Below the pieces are notes generated by a model. The model had not been told where the DNA came from. It was given only the letters and a program-made list of their open reading frames with translations, and did not search any database. From NCBI RefSeq assembly GCF_900143525.1, contig NZ_FREZ01000012.1, forward strand, positions 71,693 through 135,692: DNA of 64,000 nucleotides, given 5' to 3'. The first letter of the stretch is position 1. Each line of letters begins with the position of its first letter. Source of the DNA: Ruegeria sp. Alg231-54 (GTDB taxonomy: Bacteria; Pseudomonadota; Alphaproteobacteria; Rhodobacterales; Rhodobacteraceae). Position numbers and translations under genes: made by a program. Of the stretch, positions 35,112 to 45,132 are shown piece after piece.

Positions 35112-36413
35112 TCACTCCGCCGCCATCGCGCCCATACGGCCCGATTTCTGGGCCTTGATGCGATCCTCGATTTCCTCACGGAAATTGCGGATCAGGCCCT
35201 GGATTGGCCAGGCGGCCGCATCGCCCAACGCACAGATCGTGTGACCTTCGACCTGCTTGGTCACGTCAAACAACATGTCGATCTCTTCCAGTTCGGCCTC
35301 ACCCCGCACCAGACGGTCCATCACGCGCATCATCCAGCCGGTGCCTTCGCGGCAAGGAGTACACTGACCACAGCTTTCATGTTTGTAGAACTTCGACAAA
35401 CGCCAGATCGCTTTGATGATGTCGGTAGACTTGTCCATCACGATTACAGCCGCCGTCCCCAGACCGGACCCCAGATCATTGCGCAAATGATCGAAATCCA
35501 TGATGGCGTCGCGCATGTCTTCACCGCGGACACAAGGAACTGATGAACCGCCGGGGATCACGGCCAGCAGGTTGTCCCAGCCGCCACGAATGCCGCCGCA
35601 ATGGGTTTCGATCAGTTGCTCAAACGGGATCGACATCGCCTCTTCAACCACGCAGGGGTTATTTACGTGGCCCGAGATCGCAAACAGCTTGGTGCCCGCA
35701 TTGTTCTGGCGGCCAAAGCCCGCGAACCAATCCGCACCACGGCGCAAGATTGTTGGCACAACGGCGATAGATTCCACGTTATTCACCGTGGTCGGGCAGC
35801 CGTAAAGCCCCGCCCCAGCCGGGAACGGAGGTTTCATGCGCGGCATGCCCTTTTTGCCTTCAAGGCTTTCGATCAGCGCGGTCTCTTCGCCGCAGATATA
35901 CGCCCCGGCCCCGTGATGCAGGAACAGGTCGAAATCCCACCCCGACCCGGCTGCGTTTTTGCCCAACAAGCCAGCATCATAGGCCTCATCAATCGCGGCC
36001 TGCAGCGCCTCACGCTCGCGGATGTACTCACCACGCAGGTAGATATAGCAGGTATGCGCATTCATCGCGAAAGACGCGATCAGGCAGCCTTCGATCAGCG
36101 TATGTGGATCGTGGCGCATAATCTCACGGTCTTTGCAGGTGCCGGGCTCGGATTCGTCCGCGTTCACCACCAGATAGGCCGGACGACCGTCGCTTTCCTT
36201 GGGCATGAACGACCATTTCAAGCCTGTGGGAAAACCAGCACCGCCACGACCGCGTAGGCCCGAGTCCTTCATCGTCTGGATGATCCAGTCACGCCCGTTC
36301 CCAATCAGGCCAGCTGTGCCGTCCCAATGCCCGCGGGTCTGCGCGCCTTTCAGCGTACGCTCATGCATCCCGTAGATATTGGTAAAGATCCTGTCCTGAT
36401 CCTTCAGCATCAT
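35112..36413 (-). CDS. nuoF: NADH-quinone oxidoreductase subunit F
   Basis: 433 residues; binds NADH, FMN and one 4Fe-4S cluster. Visible motifs are [16 protein letters not shown] (FMN/NADH), [37 protein letters not shown] and the cluster ligands [12 protein letters not shown] plus [12 protein letters not shown]. The start has AAGG upstream at 36413, with a second ATG immediately after. It is 9 bp after the DUF5337 gene. Confidence 0.97.
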   Translation of the reverse strand: MMLKDQDRIFTNIYGMHERTLKGAQTRGHWDGTAGLIGNGRDWIIQTMKDSGLRGRGGAGFPTGLKWSFMPKESDGRPAYLVVNADESEPGTCKDREIMRHDPHTLIEGCLIASFAMNAHTCYIYLRGEYIREREALQAAIDEAYDAGLLGKNAAGSGWDFDLFLHHGAGAYICGEETALIESLEGKKGMPRMKPPFPAGAGLYGCPTTVNNVESIAVVPTILRRGADWFAGFGRQNNAGTKLFAISGHVNNPCVVEEAMSIPFEQLIETHCGGIRGGWDNLLAVIPGGSSVPCVRGEDMRDAIMDFDHLRNDLGSGLGTAAVIVMDKSTDIIKAIWRLSKFYKHESCGQCTPCREGTGWMMRVMDRLVRGEAELEEIDMLFDVTKQVEGHTICALGDAAAWPIQGLIRNFREEIEDRIKAQKSGRMGAMAAE

Positions 36414-36422
36414 GTCTTACCT

Positions 36423-36644
36423 TCAGCTGTCCTGACGCATGCGCCAGAGTTGAAAAATGTTCACGCCTGCATAGATGAAACCCGCCAGAGCGGCGAAATC
36501 AAACAGCAGCGCATAGCGCCCGGGCAATCCCAGTGCCGGGCCGATGAACAACGAAATGGCAAGCCACAGCAGCATGGTCACCGCGATGACCACCCCGATA
36601 TGTCGGCCCTTGCGGGCCATGGCCTGTTCTTTTTCTTTGTCCAT
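36423..36644 (-). CDS. DUF5337 small membrane protein
   Basis: 73 residues starting at the ATG 36644 (AAGGTGAG upstream). A charged N-terminus (MDKEKEQAMARKGRH) is followed by two membrane helices (IGVVIAVTMLLWLAISLFIG and YALLFDFAALAGFIYAGVNI). This matches DUF5337 proteins, which are encoded between nuoE and nuoF in Rhodobacteraceae. The role is unknown; a small accessory or assembly subunit is plausible. Confidence 0.8.
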   Translation of the reverse strand: MDKEKEQAMARKGRHIGVVIAVTMLLWLAISLFIGPALGLPGRYALLFDFAALAGFIYAGVNIFQLWRMRQDS

Positions 36645-36678
36645 CTCACCTTGATGCCCCAAATGGGCACCGTCCTAT

Positions 36679-37785
36679 TCAGTCTTCGTAGGTGCCGTCT
36701 TCTTTGGCACGTTTTGCAAATTCGGTTTCTTCGCCTGCCACCAGTTGCGCCGCTTGTTCGATCCAACCGTCGCGCTCGATCCGGCCCTTGAATTTCAACC
36801 GGGCGTCTACCCAGGCCACGTGTTCCGGCGTCCATGCTGCGATCTGGTCGAAGTGGAAAAAGCCAAGTTCGTTCAGCGTCTGTTCAAGCTTGGGGCCCAC
36901 ACCTTTCAGCATCTTGAGGTCATCCGCTTTCCCCTCCCGCGCGGCGGTCAGAGTTTCGGGCTGATCCTCTTTAATCTGGGCCTTCTTTGCCTCTTCCGCC
37001 TGCTTCGCGGCGGGTTTGGCGGGTGCCGGCGCCTTTGGTGGCTTTGGCGCGGCCTTGGTCGCCGCAGCCTTGCCGTCTTTGCCCAGCCATGGCGTCAGGA
37101 TCGGAACCTCGGTCCCGTCGATGCGTTTGACCGTATCCCCAAGATCTTCGGCCAGTTCGACACTGGCATTGTACTGCGGTTTCCCGGCATCGTAGTCCGT
37201 GAGGCTGGTCAGACCGCTCAGCGGTTCTGCCGCGTATCTGCCATTCTGCGGACCCGGCGTTGGCACCTTGCCGGTGGCCAGATCGTCAATAATCTTGCTA
37301 AAACTGTCAGCAGTCAGATCTTCGTAATAGTCCTTGCCGATCTGAGCCATCGGCGCATTGGTGCAGGACCCAAGGCATTCCACCTCTTCCCAACTCAATT
37401 TGCCATCAACTGAAAGCTCATGCGGTTTGGCAGCGATCTTCTCCTTGCAAACCGCGATCAGGTCTTCGGCCCCGCAGATCATGCAGGAGGTCGTCCCGCA
37501 GACCTGAATATGTGCGACAGATCCAACCGGTTGCAGTTGAAACATGAAGTAGAACGACGCAACCTCGAGCACACGGATATATGCCATTCCCAGCATATCG
37601 GCGACGATTTCGATCGCCGGACGGCTCAGCCAGCCTTCTTGTTCCTGCGCGCGCCAAAGCAGCGGGATAACCGCGCTGGCCTGACGCCCCTCCGGGAATT
37701 TGGTAATCTGCGCTTTGGCCCACTGCTGGTTGGCAGCCGTGAAGGCAAAGCTTTCGGGTTGTTCGGGGTGCAGACGGCGCAGCAT
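36679..37785 (-). CDS. nuoE: NADH-quinone oxidoreductase subunit E with HhH tail
   Basis: 368 residues, roughly twice the canonical NuoE length. The N-terminal thioredoxin-like domain (about 15-170) holds the 2Fe-2S ligands C96-x4-C101 and C137-x3-C141. A low-complexity Ala/Lys/Pro linker (about 230-270) leads to a C-terminal helix-hairpin-helix-type domain ([34 protein letters not shown]). The same tail domain is known on ribosomal protein L21 and NuoE in Rhodobacterales. The ATG shares its A with the previous gene's stop (TAATG). Confidence 0.95.
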   Translation of the reverse strand: MLRRLHPEQPESFAFTAANQQWAKAQITKFPEGRQASAVIPLLWRAQEQEGWLSRPAIEIVADMLGMAYIRVLEVASFYFMFQLQPVGSVAHIQVCGTTSCMICGAEDLIAVCKEKIAAKPHELSVDGKLSWEEVECLGSCTNAPMAQIGKDYYEDLTADSFSKIIDDLATGKVPTPGPQNGRYAAEPLSGLTSLTDYDAGKPQYNASVELAEDLGDTVKRIDGTEVPILTPWLGKDGKAAATKAAPKPPKAPAPAKPAAKQAEEAKKAQIKEDQPETLTAAREGKADDLKMLKGVGPKLEQTLNELGFFHFDQIAAWTPEHVAWVDARLKFKGRIERDGWIEQAAQLVAGEETEFAKRAKEDGTYED

Positions 37786-38261
37786 TAGCAGGCATCTCCG
37801 ATCACGATAATATAGGGGTCTTCCTGATGGGCGCGGCCCTGATCGACAAGGCGGGCAATCAGATCAGGCGTTTCACCCTGTGTGAAACCAGCGGGGCGCA
37901 ACTTGATCTGGGCCTCTTCTTCGACCAAGCGACATCCGTTCAGACGCACAAAGTCATAAAGCGCGTCGGCGCGGCCCGCCTCATCCTCGGGCGCAAGCCC
38001 ATGCGCACCGCAAATTGCAGGCGCGATCTCGAACGTTGGGCCATCTAGCCCGGCCACCCCCTGTTCAGCCCAGGAGTTAATCACAGCGCTGACATCTTCG
38101 GGGCGCAAGTCATGGGCAGAAAAGGCCTCCTCGGCTTGCGAGATATCCAACCGGCAGCCGTTTTCGCGCATAACCTCAAGCACTTTTGCCGTCGGATGGG
38201 TCGAGGCGGCGTGCAGCGGTGTGACGGCTGCCAGGGCCAGGATCAGGGCAAGACGTCTCAC
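37785..38261 (-). CDS. Exported hypothetical protein between nuoD and nuoE
   Basis: 158 residues beginning with GTG at 38261, which overlaps the nuoD stop (GTGA). The signal peptide [17 protein letters not shown] predicts export. The mature protein has two similar halves ([18 protein letters not shown] and [15 protein letters not shown]), each with an NGCRL motif, suggesting an internal duplication. Four Cys are present. I do not recognise the family. The overlaps with nuoD and nuoE make it a bona fide coupled gene. Confidence 0.75.
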   Translation of the reverse strand: MRRLALILALAAVTPLHAASTHPTAKVLEVMRENGCRLDISQAEEAFSAHDLRPEDVSAVINSWAEQGVAGLDGPTFEIAPAICGAHGLAPEDEAGRADALYDFVRLNGCRLVEEEAQIKLRPAGFTQGETPDLIARLVDQGRAHQEDPYIIVIGDAC

Positions 38262-39481
38262 CGATCGATCTCCCCGAACACAACGTCCATGGTGCCGATG
38301 ATCGCCGCGACGTCGGCCAACTGATGGCCCCCGGCAATGTGGTCCATGGCCTGCAAATGCAGGAAGCCCGGCGCGCGCAGCTTGGCGCGGTAGGGTTTGT
38401 TCGTGCCATCAGCGACCAGATAGACGCCGAACTCTCCCTTGGGAGCCTCGACAGCGGCATAGACCTCGCCGGCAGGCACATGGAAGCCTTCAGTGTACAG
38501 CTTGAAGTGATGGATCAGACTTTCCATCGAAGTCTTCATGTCCGAGCGTTTCGGCGGAGTGATCTTGCCGCGTGCCAGAACGTCACCGGGGCAGTCACGG
38601 ATTTTGCCAATGGCTTGTTGGATGATCGACAGCGACTGGCGCATCTCTTCCATACGCACCAGATAGCGGTCATAGCAGTCGCCGTTTTTGCCGACGGGGA
38701 TCTGAAACTCGAACTCGTCATAGCATTCATAGGGCTGCGCGCGTCGCAGGTCCCATGCCAGCCCCGATCCACGGACCATCACGCCCGAGAAACCGTATTT
38801 CTGAATATCATCCTCGGTCACGACACCGATATCGGCATTACGCTGTTTGAAGATGCGGTTTTCGGTCAGCAGGCCGTCGATGTCGTCTAAAACGGCCGGA
38901 AACTCGTGGCTCCACCTCTCGATATCGTCCAGCAGTTCCGGCGGCAGGTCCTGATGGACACCGCCGGGACGGAAATAGGCCGCATGCAGGCGGGCACCGC
39001 AGGCACGTTCGTAGAACACCATCAGCTTTTCGCGCTCTTCGAAGCCCCACAGAGGCGGGGTCAACGCGCCCACATCCATCGCTTGCGTGGTCACGTTCAG
39101 AAGGTGATTCAGAATACGCCCGATCTCGGAATACAAAACTCGGATCAACGAGCCACGGCGCGGCACCTCGACGCCGGTCAGCTTTTCGATGGCCAGACAC
39201 CAAGCGTGCTCCTGGTTCATCGGCGCCACATAATCCAGACGGTCGAAATACGGCAGGTTCTGCAGATACGTCCGGCTTTCCATCAGCTTTTCGGTGCCAC
39301 GGTGCAGCAGGCCGATATGCGGGTCACAGCGTTCAACGATCTCGCCGTCCAGCTCAAGCACAAGACGCAAAACCCCGTGCGCCGCAGGGTGTTGCGGGCC
39401 GAAGTTGATGTTGAAATTGCGGATCTTCTGTTCTCCGCTCAACGCGTCAGTGCTGCCGTCATCGTATCTTGAGCCGTCCAT
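38258..39481 (-). CDS. nuoD: NADH-quinone oxidoreductase subunit D
   Basis: 407 residues; 49-kDa-type subunit lining the quinone pocket. The quinone-site signature [21 protein letters not shown] and [12 protein letters not shown], with [11 protein letters not shown], are all intact, and the C-terminus ends FGEIDR as in close relatives. The start is the ATG at 39481, overlapping the stop of the 43-residue gene (TGATG), rather than the TTG just before it. Confidence 0.97.
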   Translation of the reverse strand: MDGSRYDDGSTDALSGEQKIRNFNINFGPQHPAAHGVLRLVLELDGEIVERCDPHIGLLHRGTEKLMESRTYLQNLPYFDRLDYVAPMNQEHAWCLAIEKLTGVEVPRRGSLIRVLYSEIGRILNHLLNVTTQAMDVGALTPPLWGFEEREKLMVFYERACGARLHAAYFRPGGVHQDLPPELLDDIERWSHEFPAVLDDIDGLLTENRIFKQRNADIGVVTEDDIQKYGFSGVMVRGSGLAWDLRRAQPYECYDEFEFQIPVGKNGDCYDRYLVRMEEMRQSLSIIQQAIGKIRDCPGDVLARGKITPPKRSDMKTSMESLIHHFKLYTEGFHVPAGEVYAAVEAPKGEFGVYLVADGTNKPYRAKLRAPGFLHLQAMDHIAGGHQLADVAAIIGTMDVVFGEIDR

Positions 39482-39612
39482 CAACGCCCCCGTTTCTTTT
39501 TCGCATCAGCCCGAACCCGGACCTTTTCCGCCTCGACAGCCTTGGCCGCAGCCCCTGCCAGCAGGACCCCCAGCGCACCCAAAGCGATCAGTTCCCCCAG
39601 CAGCATCAGCAT
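39481..39612 (-). CDS. 43-residue membrane peptide upstream of nuoD
   Basis: A tiny gene: [20 protein letters not shown] forms one membrane helix, followed by [23 protein letters not shown], a very basic tail. It starts 1 nt after the preceding stop (TAAGATG), with GGAGCG about 8 nt upstream, and its stop overlaps the nuoD ATG (TGATG). The overlap on both sides and the helix-plus-positive-tail layout support translation. Paracoccus and Rhodobacter nuo loci are known to have unidentified frames here. Function unknown. Confidence 0.65.
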   Translation of the reverse strand: MLMLLGELIALGALGVLLAGAAAKAVEAEKVRVRADAKKKRGR

Positions 39613-39613
39613 C

Positions 39614-39787
39614 TTATCGGCGCTCCAACTCTTGCAGCTTCAGCCCGACCCACCACAGCAACGCGATCGTGCCGAATGGAACCAGACAAAGAAGGCACCA
39701 GAATTTATTGATCCCGAAAAACGGCAATATCTTCACCATTGGGATGATGGTCAGCGCAGACAGGATCAGCCACCAAATGCCACCCAT
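39614..39787 (-). CDS. 57-residue two-helix membrane protein after nuoC
   Basis: The ATG shares an A with the nuoC stop (TAATG), with AGGAGG about 7 nt upstream. The product has two membrane helices (GGIWWLILSALTIIPMVKIL and FWCLLCLVPFGTIALLWWVG) joined by PFFGINK. It closely resembles short DUF805/YqaE-like two-helix proteins in general shape, but I cannot place it in a named family. A vicinal CLLC motif lies in helix 2. It is translationally coupled to nuoC and precedes the 43-residue gene by 1 nt. Confidence 0.7.
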   Translation of the reverse strand: MGGIWWLILSALTIIPMVKILPFFGINKFWCLLCLVPFGTIALLWWVGLKLQELERR

Positions 39788-40392
39788 TATTCAGCCTCCT
39801 GCTTTTCATCACCCGGCAGTATGTAATTCGCGCCCTCCCACGGGGACATGAAATCGAACTGACGGTATTCTTGGACTAGCGCAACCGGCTCGTACACAAC
39901 GCGCTTTTGGGCCTCGTCATAGCGAACTTCGGTGTAACCTGTGGTCGGGAAATCCTTGCGCAGCGGATAGCCACGAAATCCATAGTCGGTCAGGATGCGC
40001 CGCAGATCCGGGTGGCCCGAGAACAGGATGCCGAACATATCGAACACTTCGCGCTCAAACCAATTGGCCGAGGGATGCACATCCACGATCGAAGGCACCA
40101 TGTCCTCTTCGCGGATCGAGACCCGCAGGCGGATACGCTGGTTCTGATACATCGACAAGAAGTGATAAACCACGTCAAAACGCTTGGCCCGTTCCGGGTA
40201 GTCGACGCCGGTGATATCGACGAGCGTGGAGAAATGGCAGCTTCGGTCGGACTTCAGGAACTCAATGAATTCTACAACGTTCGACAGCGCCACATCTACG
40301 TTCAACTCACCATGGGTGACATCCCAGGACAGAACACAGTCAGTTCGCTTCAATTCCAGCTGGGTGCCGAGTTCTTTGAGTGCTTCGCTCAT
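39787..40392 (-). CDS. nuoC: NADH-quinone oxidoreductase subunit C
   Basis: 201 residues; 30-kDa-type peripheral subunit. The family signature is [47 protein letters not shown] lies 7-8 nt before the ATG at 40392; a TTG codon just upstream is not the start. It is a separate protein, not fused to NuoD as in E. coli. Confidence 0.97.
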   Translation of the reverse strand: MSEALKELGTQLELKRTDCVLSWDVTHGELNVDVALSNVVEFIEFLKSDRSCHFSTLVDITGVDYPERAKRFDVVYHFLSMYQNQRIRLRVSIREEDMVPSIVDVHPSANWFEREVFDMFGILFSGHPDLRRILTDYGFRGYPLRKDFPTTGYTEVRYDEAQKRVVYEPVALVQEYRQFDFMSPWEGANYILPGDEKQEAE

Positions 40393-40403
40393 CAACTCTC
40401 TCC

Positions 40404-40928
40404 TCAGCGCACGATGGTGCCGGTACGGCGGATTTTGCGTTGCAACTGCATCAGACCGTACAGCAGCGCCTCAGCGGTCGGGGGGCAACCGGGGACGTAG
40501 ATGTCCACTGGAACAATACGGTCGCAGCCGCGCACAACGGAATATGAGTAGTGGTAGTAGCCACCGCCATTGGCGCAGGAGCCCATGGAGATCACATAGC
40601 GCGGCTCGGGCATCTGGTCATAAACCTTGCGCAGAGCGGGGGCCATCTTGTTGGTCAGGGTGCCAGCCACGATCATCACGTCCGACTGGCGGGGGGAAGC
40701 ACGGGGCGCGATGCCAAACCGTTCCGCATCGTAACGCGGCATCGAGGTGTGCATCATCTCAACCGCGCAGCAGGCCAGACCGAAAGTCATCCAGTGCAGC
40801 GAGCCGGTGCGAGCCCAGTTGATGATGTCCTCGGTCGACGTCAGCAGAAACCCTTTGTCCTGCAGCTCGGCATTCAGGGCCTGGGTGGCGACTTCTTTGT
40901 CGACGCCGGCGGTGTTTGCACCCGTCAT
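40404..40928 (-). CDS. nuoB: NADH-quinone oxidoreductase subunit B
   Basis: 174 residues; carries the terminal 4Fe-4S cluster N2. The ligands are visible in [10 protein letters not shown] (tandem Cys), MGSCANGGG and [19 protein letters not shown]. The start is the ATG at 40928, which overlaps the nuoA stop (TGATG); the extended upstream frame lies inside nuoA. Confidence 0.97.
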   Translation of the reverse strand: MTGANTAGVDKEVATQALNAELQDKGFLLTSTEDIINWARTGSLHWMTFGLACCAVEMMHTSMPRYDAERFGIAPRASPRQSDVMIVAGTLTNKMAPALRKVYDQMPEPRYVISMGSCANGGGYYHYSYSVVRGCDRIVPVDIYVPGCPPTAEALLYGLMQLQRKIRRTGTIVR

Positions 40929-41293
40929 CACTCCCATTCCAGGGCCCCCTTCTTCCATTCATAGGCAAAGCCGATGGTCAGAACGCCCAGGAACACGATC
41001 ATTGACCAGAAGCCAACATCGCTGATGTCCTTGAAGCCGACAGCCCAGGGGAACAGGAACGCGATTTCCAAGTCGAATATGATAAACAGAATCGCGACCA
41101 GATAGAACCGGACGTCGAATTTCATCCGCGCATCATCGAACGCGTTGAAACCACATTCATATGCGCTGACTTTCTCGGGGTCGGGATTGCGGACCGCCAG
41201 AACGACTGCCGCCAGAATCAAAACGATTCCAAGGCCTACAGCTACGGCCAGAAACACCAGAATCGGGAGATACTCCCGCAATAGGTCTTCCAC
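40928..41293 (-). CDS. nuoA: NADH-quinone oxidoreductase subunit A
   Basis: 121 residues, three membrane helices. The GTG at 41293 is chosen: AGGAG lies 7-8 nt upstream and the protein then begins [14 protein letters not shown] (V read as Met), exactly the family length. The conserved loop [41 protein letters not shown] is intact. It is the first gene of the nuo operon; a candidate promoter lies about 60 bp upstream. Confidence 0.96.
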   Translation of the reverse strand: MEDLLREYLPILVFLAVAVGLGIVLILAAVVLAVRNPDPEKVSAYECGFNAFDDARMKFDVRFYLVAILFIIFDLEIAFLFPWAVGFKDISDVGFWSMIVFLGVLTIGFAYEWKKGALEWE

Positions 41294-41358
41294 GTACAGC
41301 TCCTTTCCTGCGCATACCCCGAAAGGGAGCGCCGTCAATTGGCGTATTGACTGGACAT

Positions 41359-41387
41359 TCTCTATCCCTGCGGGGTCAGAGGGTCAA
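41359..41387 (-). promoter_or_regulatory. Candidate sigma-70 promoter of the nuo operon
   Basis: Minus strand: a TTGACC hexamer (41387-41382), a 17-nt spacer, and TAGAGA (41364-41359) as a weak -10. Transcription would begin near 41352, leaving a leader of roughly 60 nt before the nuoA GTG. The -35 box is good and the -10 poor, which is common in this group. No other strong pair was seen between liuC and nuoA. Confidence 0.4.
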
Positions 41388-41481
41388 CCGAACACAAACG
41401 CACAGGGGGTTAATATTCGACTTATCGAAGCTCTGTCACAGAAGGTCACCCACACAATCGCGACCACATCACAAGTGGCGC

Positions 41482-42270
41482 CTAAACCTTACTAATCCAT
41501 GCAGGTTTTCTTTTTTCAAAGAATGCGCCGATTCCTTCCTTGGCCTCTTCGGTTTCCCACCTGTCAACCAGCTCGCGGATCGTGTGGTCGATCACGGCAT
41601 CGTCAATGCGCGGCCCCAGCTGGCGAACCAATTGCTTGGCCGATGCCACCGCGCCGGGTGCACAGGCAAGAAAGGGCAGAACTTCGGCCTCAACCGCATC
41701 ATTCAGGTCGGCAGCGGGCACAATTCTGGCCAGCAGGCCCAGCTCTACCGCTTCTGCGGCTTCGAAGACCCGGGCCGACATGAACACGCGCCGCGCGCGG
41801 GCTTCGCCCATGCGGGCGATGACATAGGGGCCAATCGTGGCCGGGATCAGCCCCAGCTTAGTCTCTGTCAGCCCCATTTTGACCGTTTCCACTCCGATCG
41901 CTACGTCACAAACCGACGCCAATCCCACACCGCCGCCAAAGGCATTACCGTGGATCGCGCCAATTAGCGGTTTGGGCAACGTGTTCAACGCCTGCAACAT
42001 TTCGGCCAGTTTACGCGCCTCGACAAACCGGGTCTCGGATTCTGCCGCCATCTGAGATTGCATCCACCCCAGATCACCGCCAGCACAAAAGCTTTTGCCC
42101 GCACCAGTCAGTACAACAACACGCACGGCGTCGTCGCTTCCAAGCTGGTGCGCGGCTTGCGTAAGATCGGTGATCATCTGCGCCGACATGGCATTGTGCT
42201 TGTCGGCACGGTTCAGGGTCAGAGTGGCCACACCACGCGCGTCCGTGGTCACCGCAATCGTTTCAAACAT
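41482..42270 (-). CDS. liuC: Enoyl-CoA hydratase family (methylglutaconyl-CoA hydratase)
   Basis: 262-residue crotonase-fold protein. The oxyanion-hole segments GAGKSFCAGGDLGWMQ and AIHGNAFGGGVGLASVCDVAIG, and the acid residue region ETKLGLIPATIGPYVI, are intact. Set between liuE and the nuo operon within the leucine pathway genes, it most likely hydrates 3-methylglutaconyl-CoA to HMG-CoA. The substrate assignment rests on context. Confidence 0.9.
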   Translation of the reverse strand: MFETIAVTTDARGVATLTLNRADKHNAMSAQMITDLTQAAHQLGSDDAVRVVVLTGAGKSFCAGGDLGWMQSQMAAESETRFVEARKLAEMLQALNTLPKPLIGAIHGNAFGGGVGLASVCDVAIGVETVKMGLTETKLGLIPATIGPYVIARMGEARARRVFMSARVFEAAEAVELGLLARIVPAADLNDAVEAEVLPFLACAPGAVASAKQLVRQLGPRIDDAVIDHTIRELVDRWETEEAKEGIGAFFEKRKPAWISKV

Positions 42271-42279
42271 GTCCGCTCC

Positions 42280-43134
42280 TTACTTGGATCGCATGGCGCG
42301 TGCCATCTGCGCGGCCTCTTCGATGACCGCAAGGTCGAGGCCGGTCTGATATCCAAGCCGCTCCAGATGGGTCACGACAGCTTCCGTGGCGATGTTTCCA
42401 GCGGCACCCGGCGCGTAAGGACACCCACCCAAACCGCCAACGGCGCTGTCGAACACCCGAACGCCCAGCGCCAGCGCAGCGTCGATATTGTCGATGGCCC
42501 GCCCGTTGGTGTCGTGGAAATGCCCCGCCAGCCGCGTCATCGGTACGCGCTCGCGCACTGCCAGCAGCATATGGGCGATGGTGTCGGGTGTACCCTGCCC
42601 GATCGTGTCCCCCAGCGATACTTCGTAACACCCCATCGAAAACAGCCGGTCCGCAACTTCAGCCACTTTCTCAGGCGGCGTTGGTCCGTCATAGGGGCAT
42701 TCAGTCACGCAGGACACATACCCACGTACTGGCAGGTCGATGTGGCGCGCAGCTTCAAGAATCGGGGCAAAGCGGTCGATGGATTCTTCGATAGTCGCGT
42801 TGATATTGGCTTTTGAGAACCCTTCCGAAGCCGAAGCGAATACCGCGATCTCATCCGCCTTTGCGGCCAAAGCGTCTTCGTATCCCTGCATGTTCGGCGT
42901 CAGCGCGCCATACCGGACGCCGTCGGCCCGTGTGATCCCGGCCAACACATCCGCGCTGCCTGCCATTTGCGGCACCCATTTGGGCGAGACAAAACTGGCC
43001 ACTTCGATGCGGTTGAAACCGGCCTTGCTCAGGCAATCGACCAGAGCCACCTTTTCCGCCACGGCAATTTCGCGCTTTTCGTTTTGCAGACCGTCGCGCG
43101 GACCCACTTCGAAGATTTCGACCCGTTCACCCAT
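42280..43134 (-). CDS. liuE: Hydroxymethylglutaryl-CoA lyase
   Basis: 284 residues from the ATG at 43134. It splits HMG-CoA into acetoacetate and acetyl-CoA, the last step of leucine breakdown. EVGPRDGLQNEK is the N-terminal metal/substrate motif, and FHDTNGRAIDNIDAALALG plus VGGLGGCPYAPGAAGNIATE hold the metal His and catalytic Cys (GGCPYAPGA). A TIM barrel of normal length. It lies 9 bp upstream of liuC on the same strand. Confidence 0.96.
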   Translation of the reverse strand: MGERVEIFEVGPRDGLQNEKREIAVAEKVALVDCLSKAGFNRIEVASFVSPKWVPQMAGSADVLAGITRADGVRYGALTPNMQGYEDALAAKADEIAVFASASEGFSKANINATIEESIDRFAPILEAARHIDLPVRGYVSCVTECPYDGPTPPEKVAEVADRLFSMGCYEVSLGDTIGQGTPDTIAHMLLAVRERVPMTRLAGHFHDTNGRAIDNIDAALALGVRVFDSAVGGLGGCPYAPGAAGNIATEAVVTHLERLGYQTGLDLAVIEEAAQMARAMRSK

Positions 43135-43200
43135 TGCTGTGTCCTTCTCTGATTGCCGCATTCGATCCGACTGTGCCACGTTGTTCGAGAAGGGGACAGT

Positions 43201-45129
43201 TCATTCCTCCTCCAACCGGACCAACGCCGCCCCGGCCTCGACCTGCGCCCCGGCATCCGCCAGCACTTCGGCAACGATGCCGTCGCGGGCGGCCAGCAGG
43301 GAGTGCTCCATTTTCATGGCCTCAAGGATTGCCAGCCGGTCGCCTTCCTGCACGGCTTGACCTACCTGGGCAAAAACAGCTTTGACCAGACCGGGCATCG
43401 GGGCCTCAATCACATTGGTGTCGCCAGCGGCTCTGGCATCGCGGTCCAACGGATCAACAATTTCCAGGACTTGACCATAGTTTTCAAAGACTGTGATCTG
43501 CGAACCCGAGACAGACACGCGCGGCATAGGGGCTCCGTCGATCACCCAACCACCCAAGCCGCGTTCGGCAAGGATCGTGTGTTCTCCGACCTGCCAGACC
43601 TGACGGTTCTGGCCTTCTACCCGAACGTCCAGTTCAACATCATCAACCGCCCGCAGCTGGACCGCGCGATGCAGCGGGGCCCATAGCGAAAATCCGGTTT
43701 CCGCATCTGTATCCACCAGATCCAAAGCCGTCATCGCGGCCGCGACGATCGAAGACGCCGGGATCGGCTCTGCACGGGCCAGCACATCCAGATCGCGACC
43801 AATCAGGCCAGTATCAACATCACCGACGGCAAAGCCCGGATGCCGCGTCAGTGCGCCCAGAAAGCCAAGGTTCGTGACTGTCCCCGCAACCTCAGTGCCT
43901 TTCAGGGCGCGATGCAATTGTTCCAATGCGACAGCGCGTGTGGGGCCGTGCACGATCACCTTCGCGATCATCGGATCATACCAGGGGCTGATCGTATCAC
44001 CCGCACGCACGCCGCTATCTGCGCGGCATGCCGCCGGGAAGCGCAGATGGGTCAGTGTACCGGTCGCCGGCAGAAAGCCCTTTGGCACGTCCTCGGCATA
44101 AAGCCGCGCTTCGAAGGAATGGCCTGAGATCGACAGGTCACTCTGCTGCTTCGGCAGGCTCTCGCCCGCTGCAACACGCAACTGCCATTCGACAAGGTCC
44201 ACGCCAGTGATCGCCTCGGTCACCGGGTGTTCAACCTGCAAACGTGTGTTCATCTCCATGAACCAGAACCGATCCGGGCGCAGCCCGTCCGAGGCATCCA
44301 CGATGAATTCAACCGTCCCCGCGCCTTTGTAACCGATGGCCTCGGCGGCACGTACACCCGCCTGCCCCATCGCGCCGCGCATCTCAACGGTCATGCCCGG
44401 GGCCGGAGCTTCTTCGATCACCTTCTGATGTCGGCGTTGCAGCGAGCAGTCGCGTTCAAACAGATGCACCGCATGGGTGCCGTCGCCAAACACCTGAACC
44501 TCGATATGGCGGGGCTTGGAGACGAATTTCTCGACCAGAACAGCATCATTGCCAAATGCGGTGCGGGCCTCACCCCGGGCGCTGTCCAATGCCTCGGTAA
44601 AATCTGCGGGCCGCTCGACCAGCCGCATGCCTTTGCCACCGCCACCCGCGACGGCCTTGATCAGGACCGGATAGCCAATCGTGTCGGCCGCACCCGCCAG
44701 ATGCTCGGGGTCCTGATTGTCGCCGTGATACCCCGGAACAACCGGCACGCCCGCCTGCTCCATCAATACCTTGGCCGCGTCTTTGAGACCCATCTTGCGG
44801 ATCGCATCCGCCGAAGGGCCAATGAAGGTCAGGCCAGCCGCCTCGACCGCATCCACGAAATCGGGGTTTTCCGAGAGAAATCCATAACCCGGATGGATCG
44901 CCTGCGCCCCAGTATCGAGCGCGGCTTGAATGATCACGTCGCCCTTGAGATAGCTCTCAGCCGGCGCCGCACCACCAATATGAACAGCTTCGTCCGCCAT
45001 CTGCACATGCCTGGCCGACGCATCAGCATCAGAAAACACAGCCACGCAAGTTACGCCCATTTTCTGAGCGGTTTCCATCACCCGGCAAGCAATCTCGCCC
45101 CGGTTGGCAATCAGGATTTTATTGAACAT
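43201..45129 (-). CDS. liuD: Methylcrotonyl-CoA carboxylase biotin subunit
   Basis: 642 residues: biotin carboxylase domain (1-450; KILIANRGEIACRV, GGGGKGMRLV ATP-grasp loop, FIEMNTRLQVEHPVTE-type active site), a central linker domain, and a C-terminal biotinyl domain ending in EAMKMEHSLL, where the Lys is biotinylated. The biotin would be attached by the BirA encoded at 22700-23449. Together with liuB it carboxylates 3-methylcrotonyl-CoA. It starts 3 bp after the ASCH gene. Confidence 0.94.
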   Translation of the reverse strand: MFNKILIANRGEIACRVMETAQKMGVTCVAVFSDADASARHVQMADEAVHIGGAAPAESYLKGDVIIQAALDTGAQAIHPGYGFLSENPDFVDAVEAAGLTFIGPSADAIRKMGLKDAAKVLMEQAGVPVVPGYHGDNQDPEHLAGAADTIGYPVLIKAVAGGGGKGMRLVERPADFTEALDSARGEARTAFGNDAVLVEKFVSKPRHIEVQVFGDGTHAVHLFERDCSLQRRHQKVIEEAPAPGMTVEMRGAMGQAGVRAAEAIGYKGAGTVEFIVDASDGLRPDRFWFMEMNTRLQVEHPVTEAITGVDLVEWQLRVAAGESLPKQQSDLSISGHSFEARLYAEDVPKGFLPATGTLTHLRFPAACRADSGVRAGDTISPWYDPMIAKVIVHGPTRAVALEQLHRALKGTEVAGTVTNLGFLGALTRHPGFAVGDVDTGLIGRDLDVLARAEPIPASSIVAAAMTALDLVDTDAETGFSLWAPLHRAVQLRAVDDVELDVRVEGQNRQVWQVGEHTILAERGLGGWVIDGAPMPRVSVSGSQITVFENYGQVLEIVDPLDRDARAAGDTNVIEAPMPGLVKAVFAQVGQAVQEGDRLAILEAMKMEHSLLAARDGIVAEVLADAGAQVEAGAALVRLEEE

Positions 45130-45132
45130 AGT

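Noticed and set aside
40959..41338. Longer N-termini for nuoA
   Set aside because: The GTG at 41293 has a Shine-Dalgarno and gives the exact family length (121); the longer form adds an unsupported leader.
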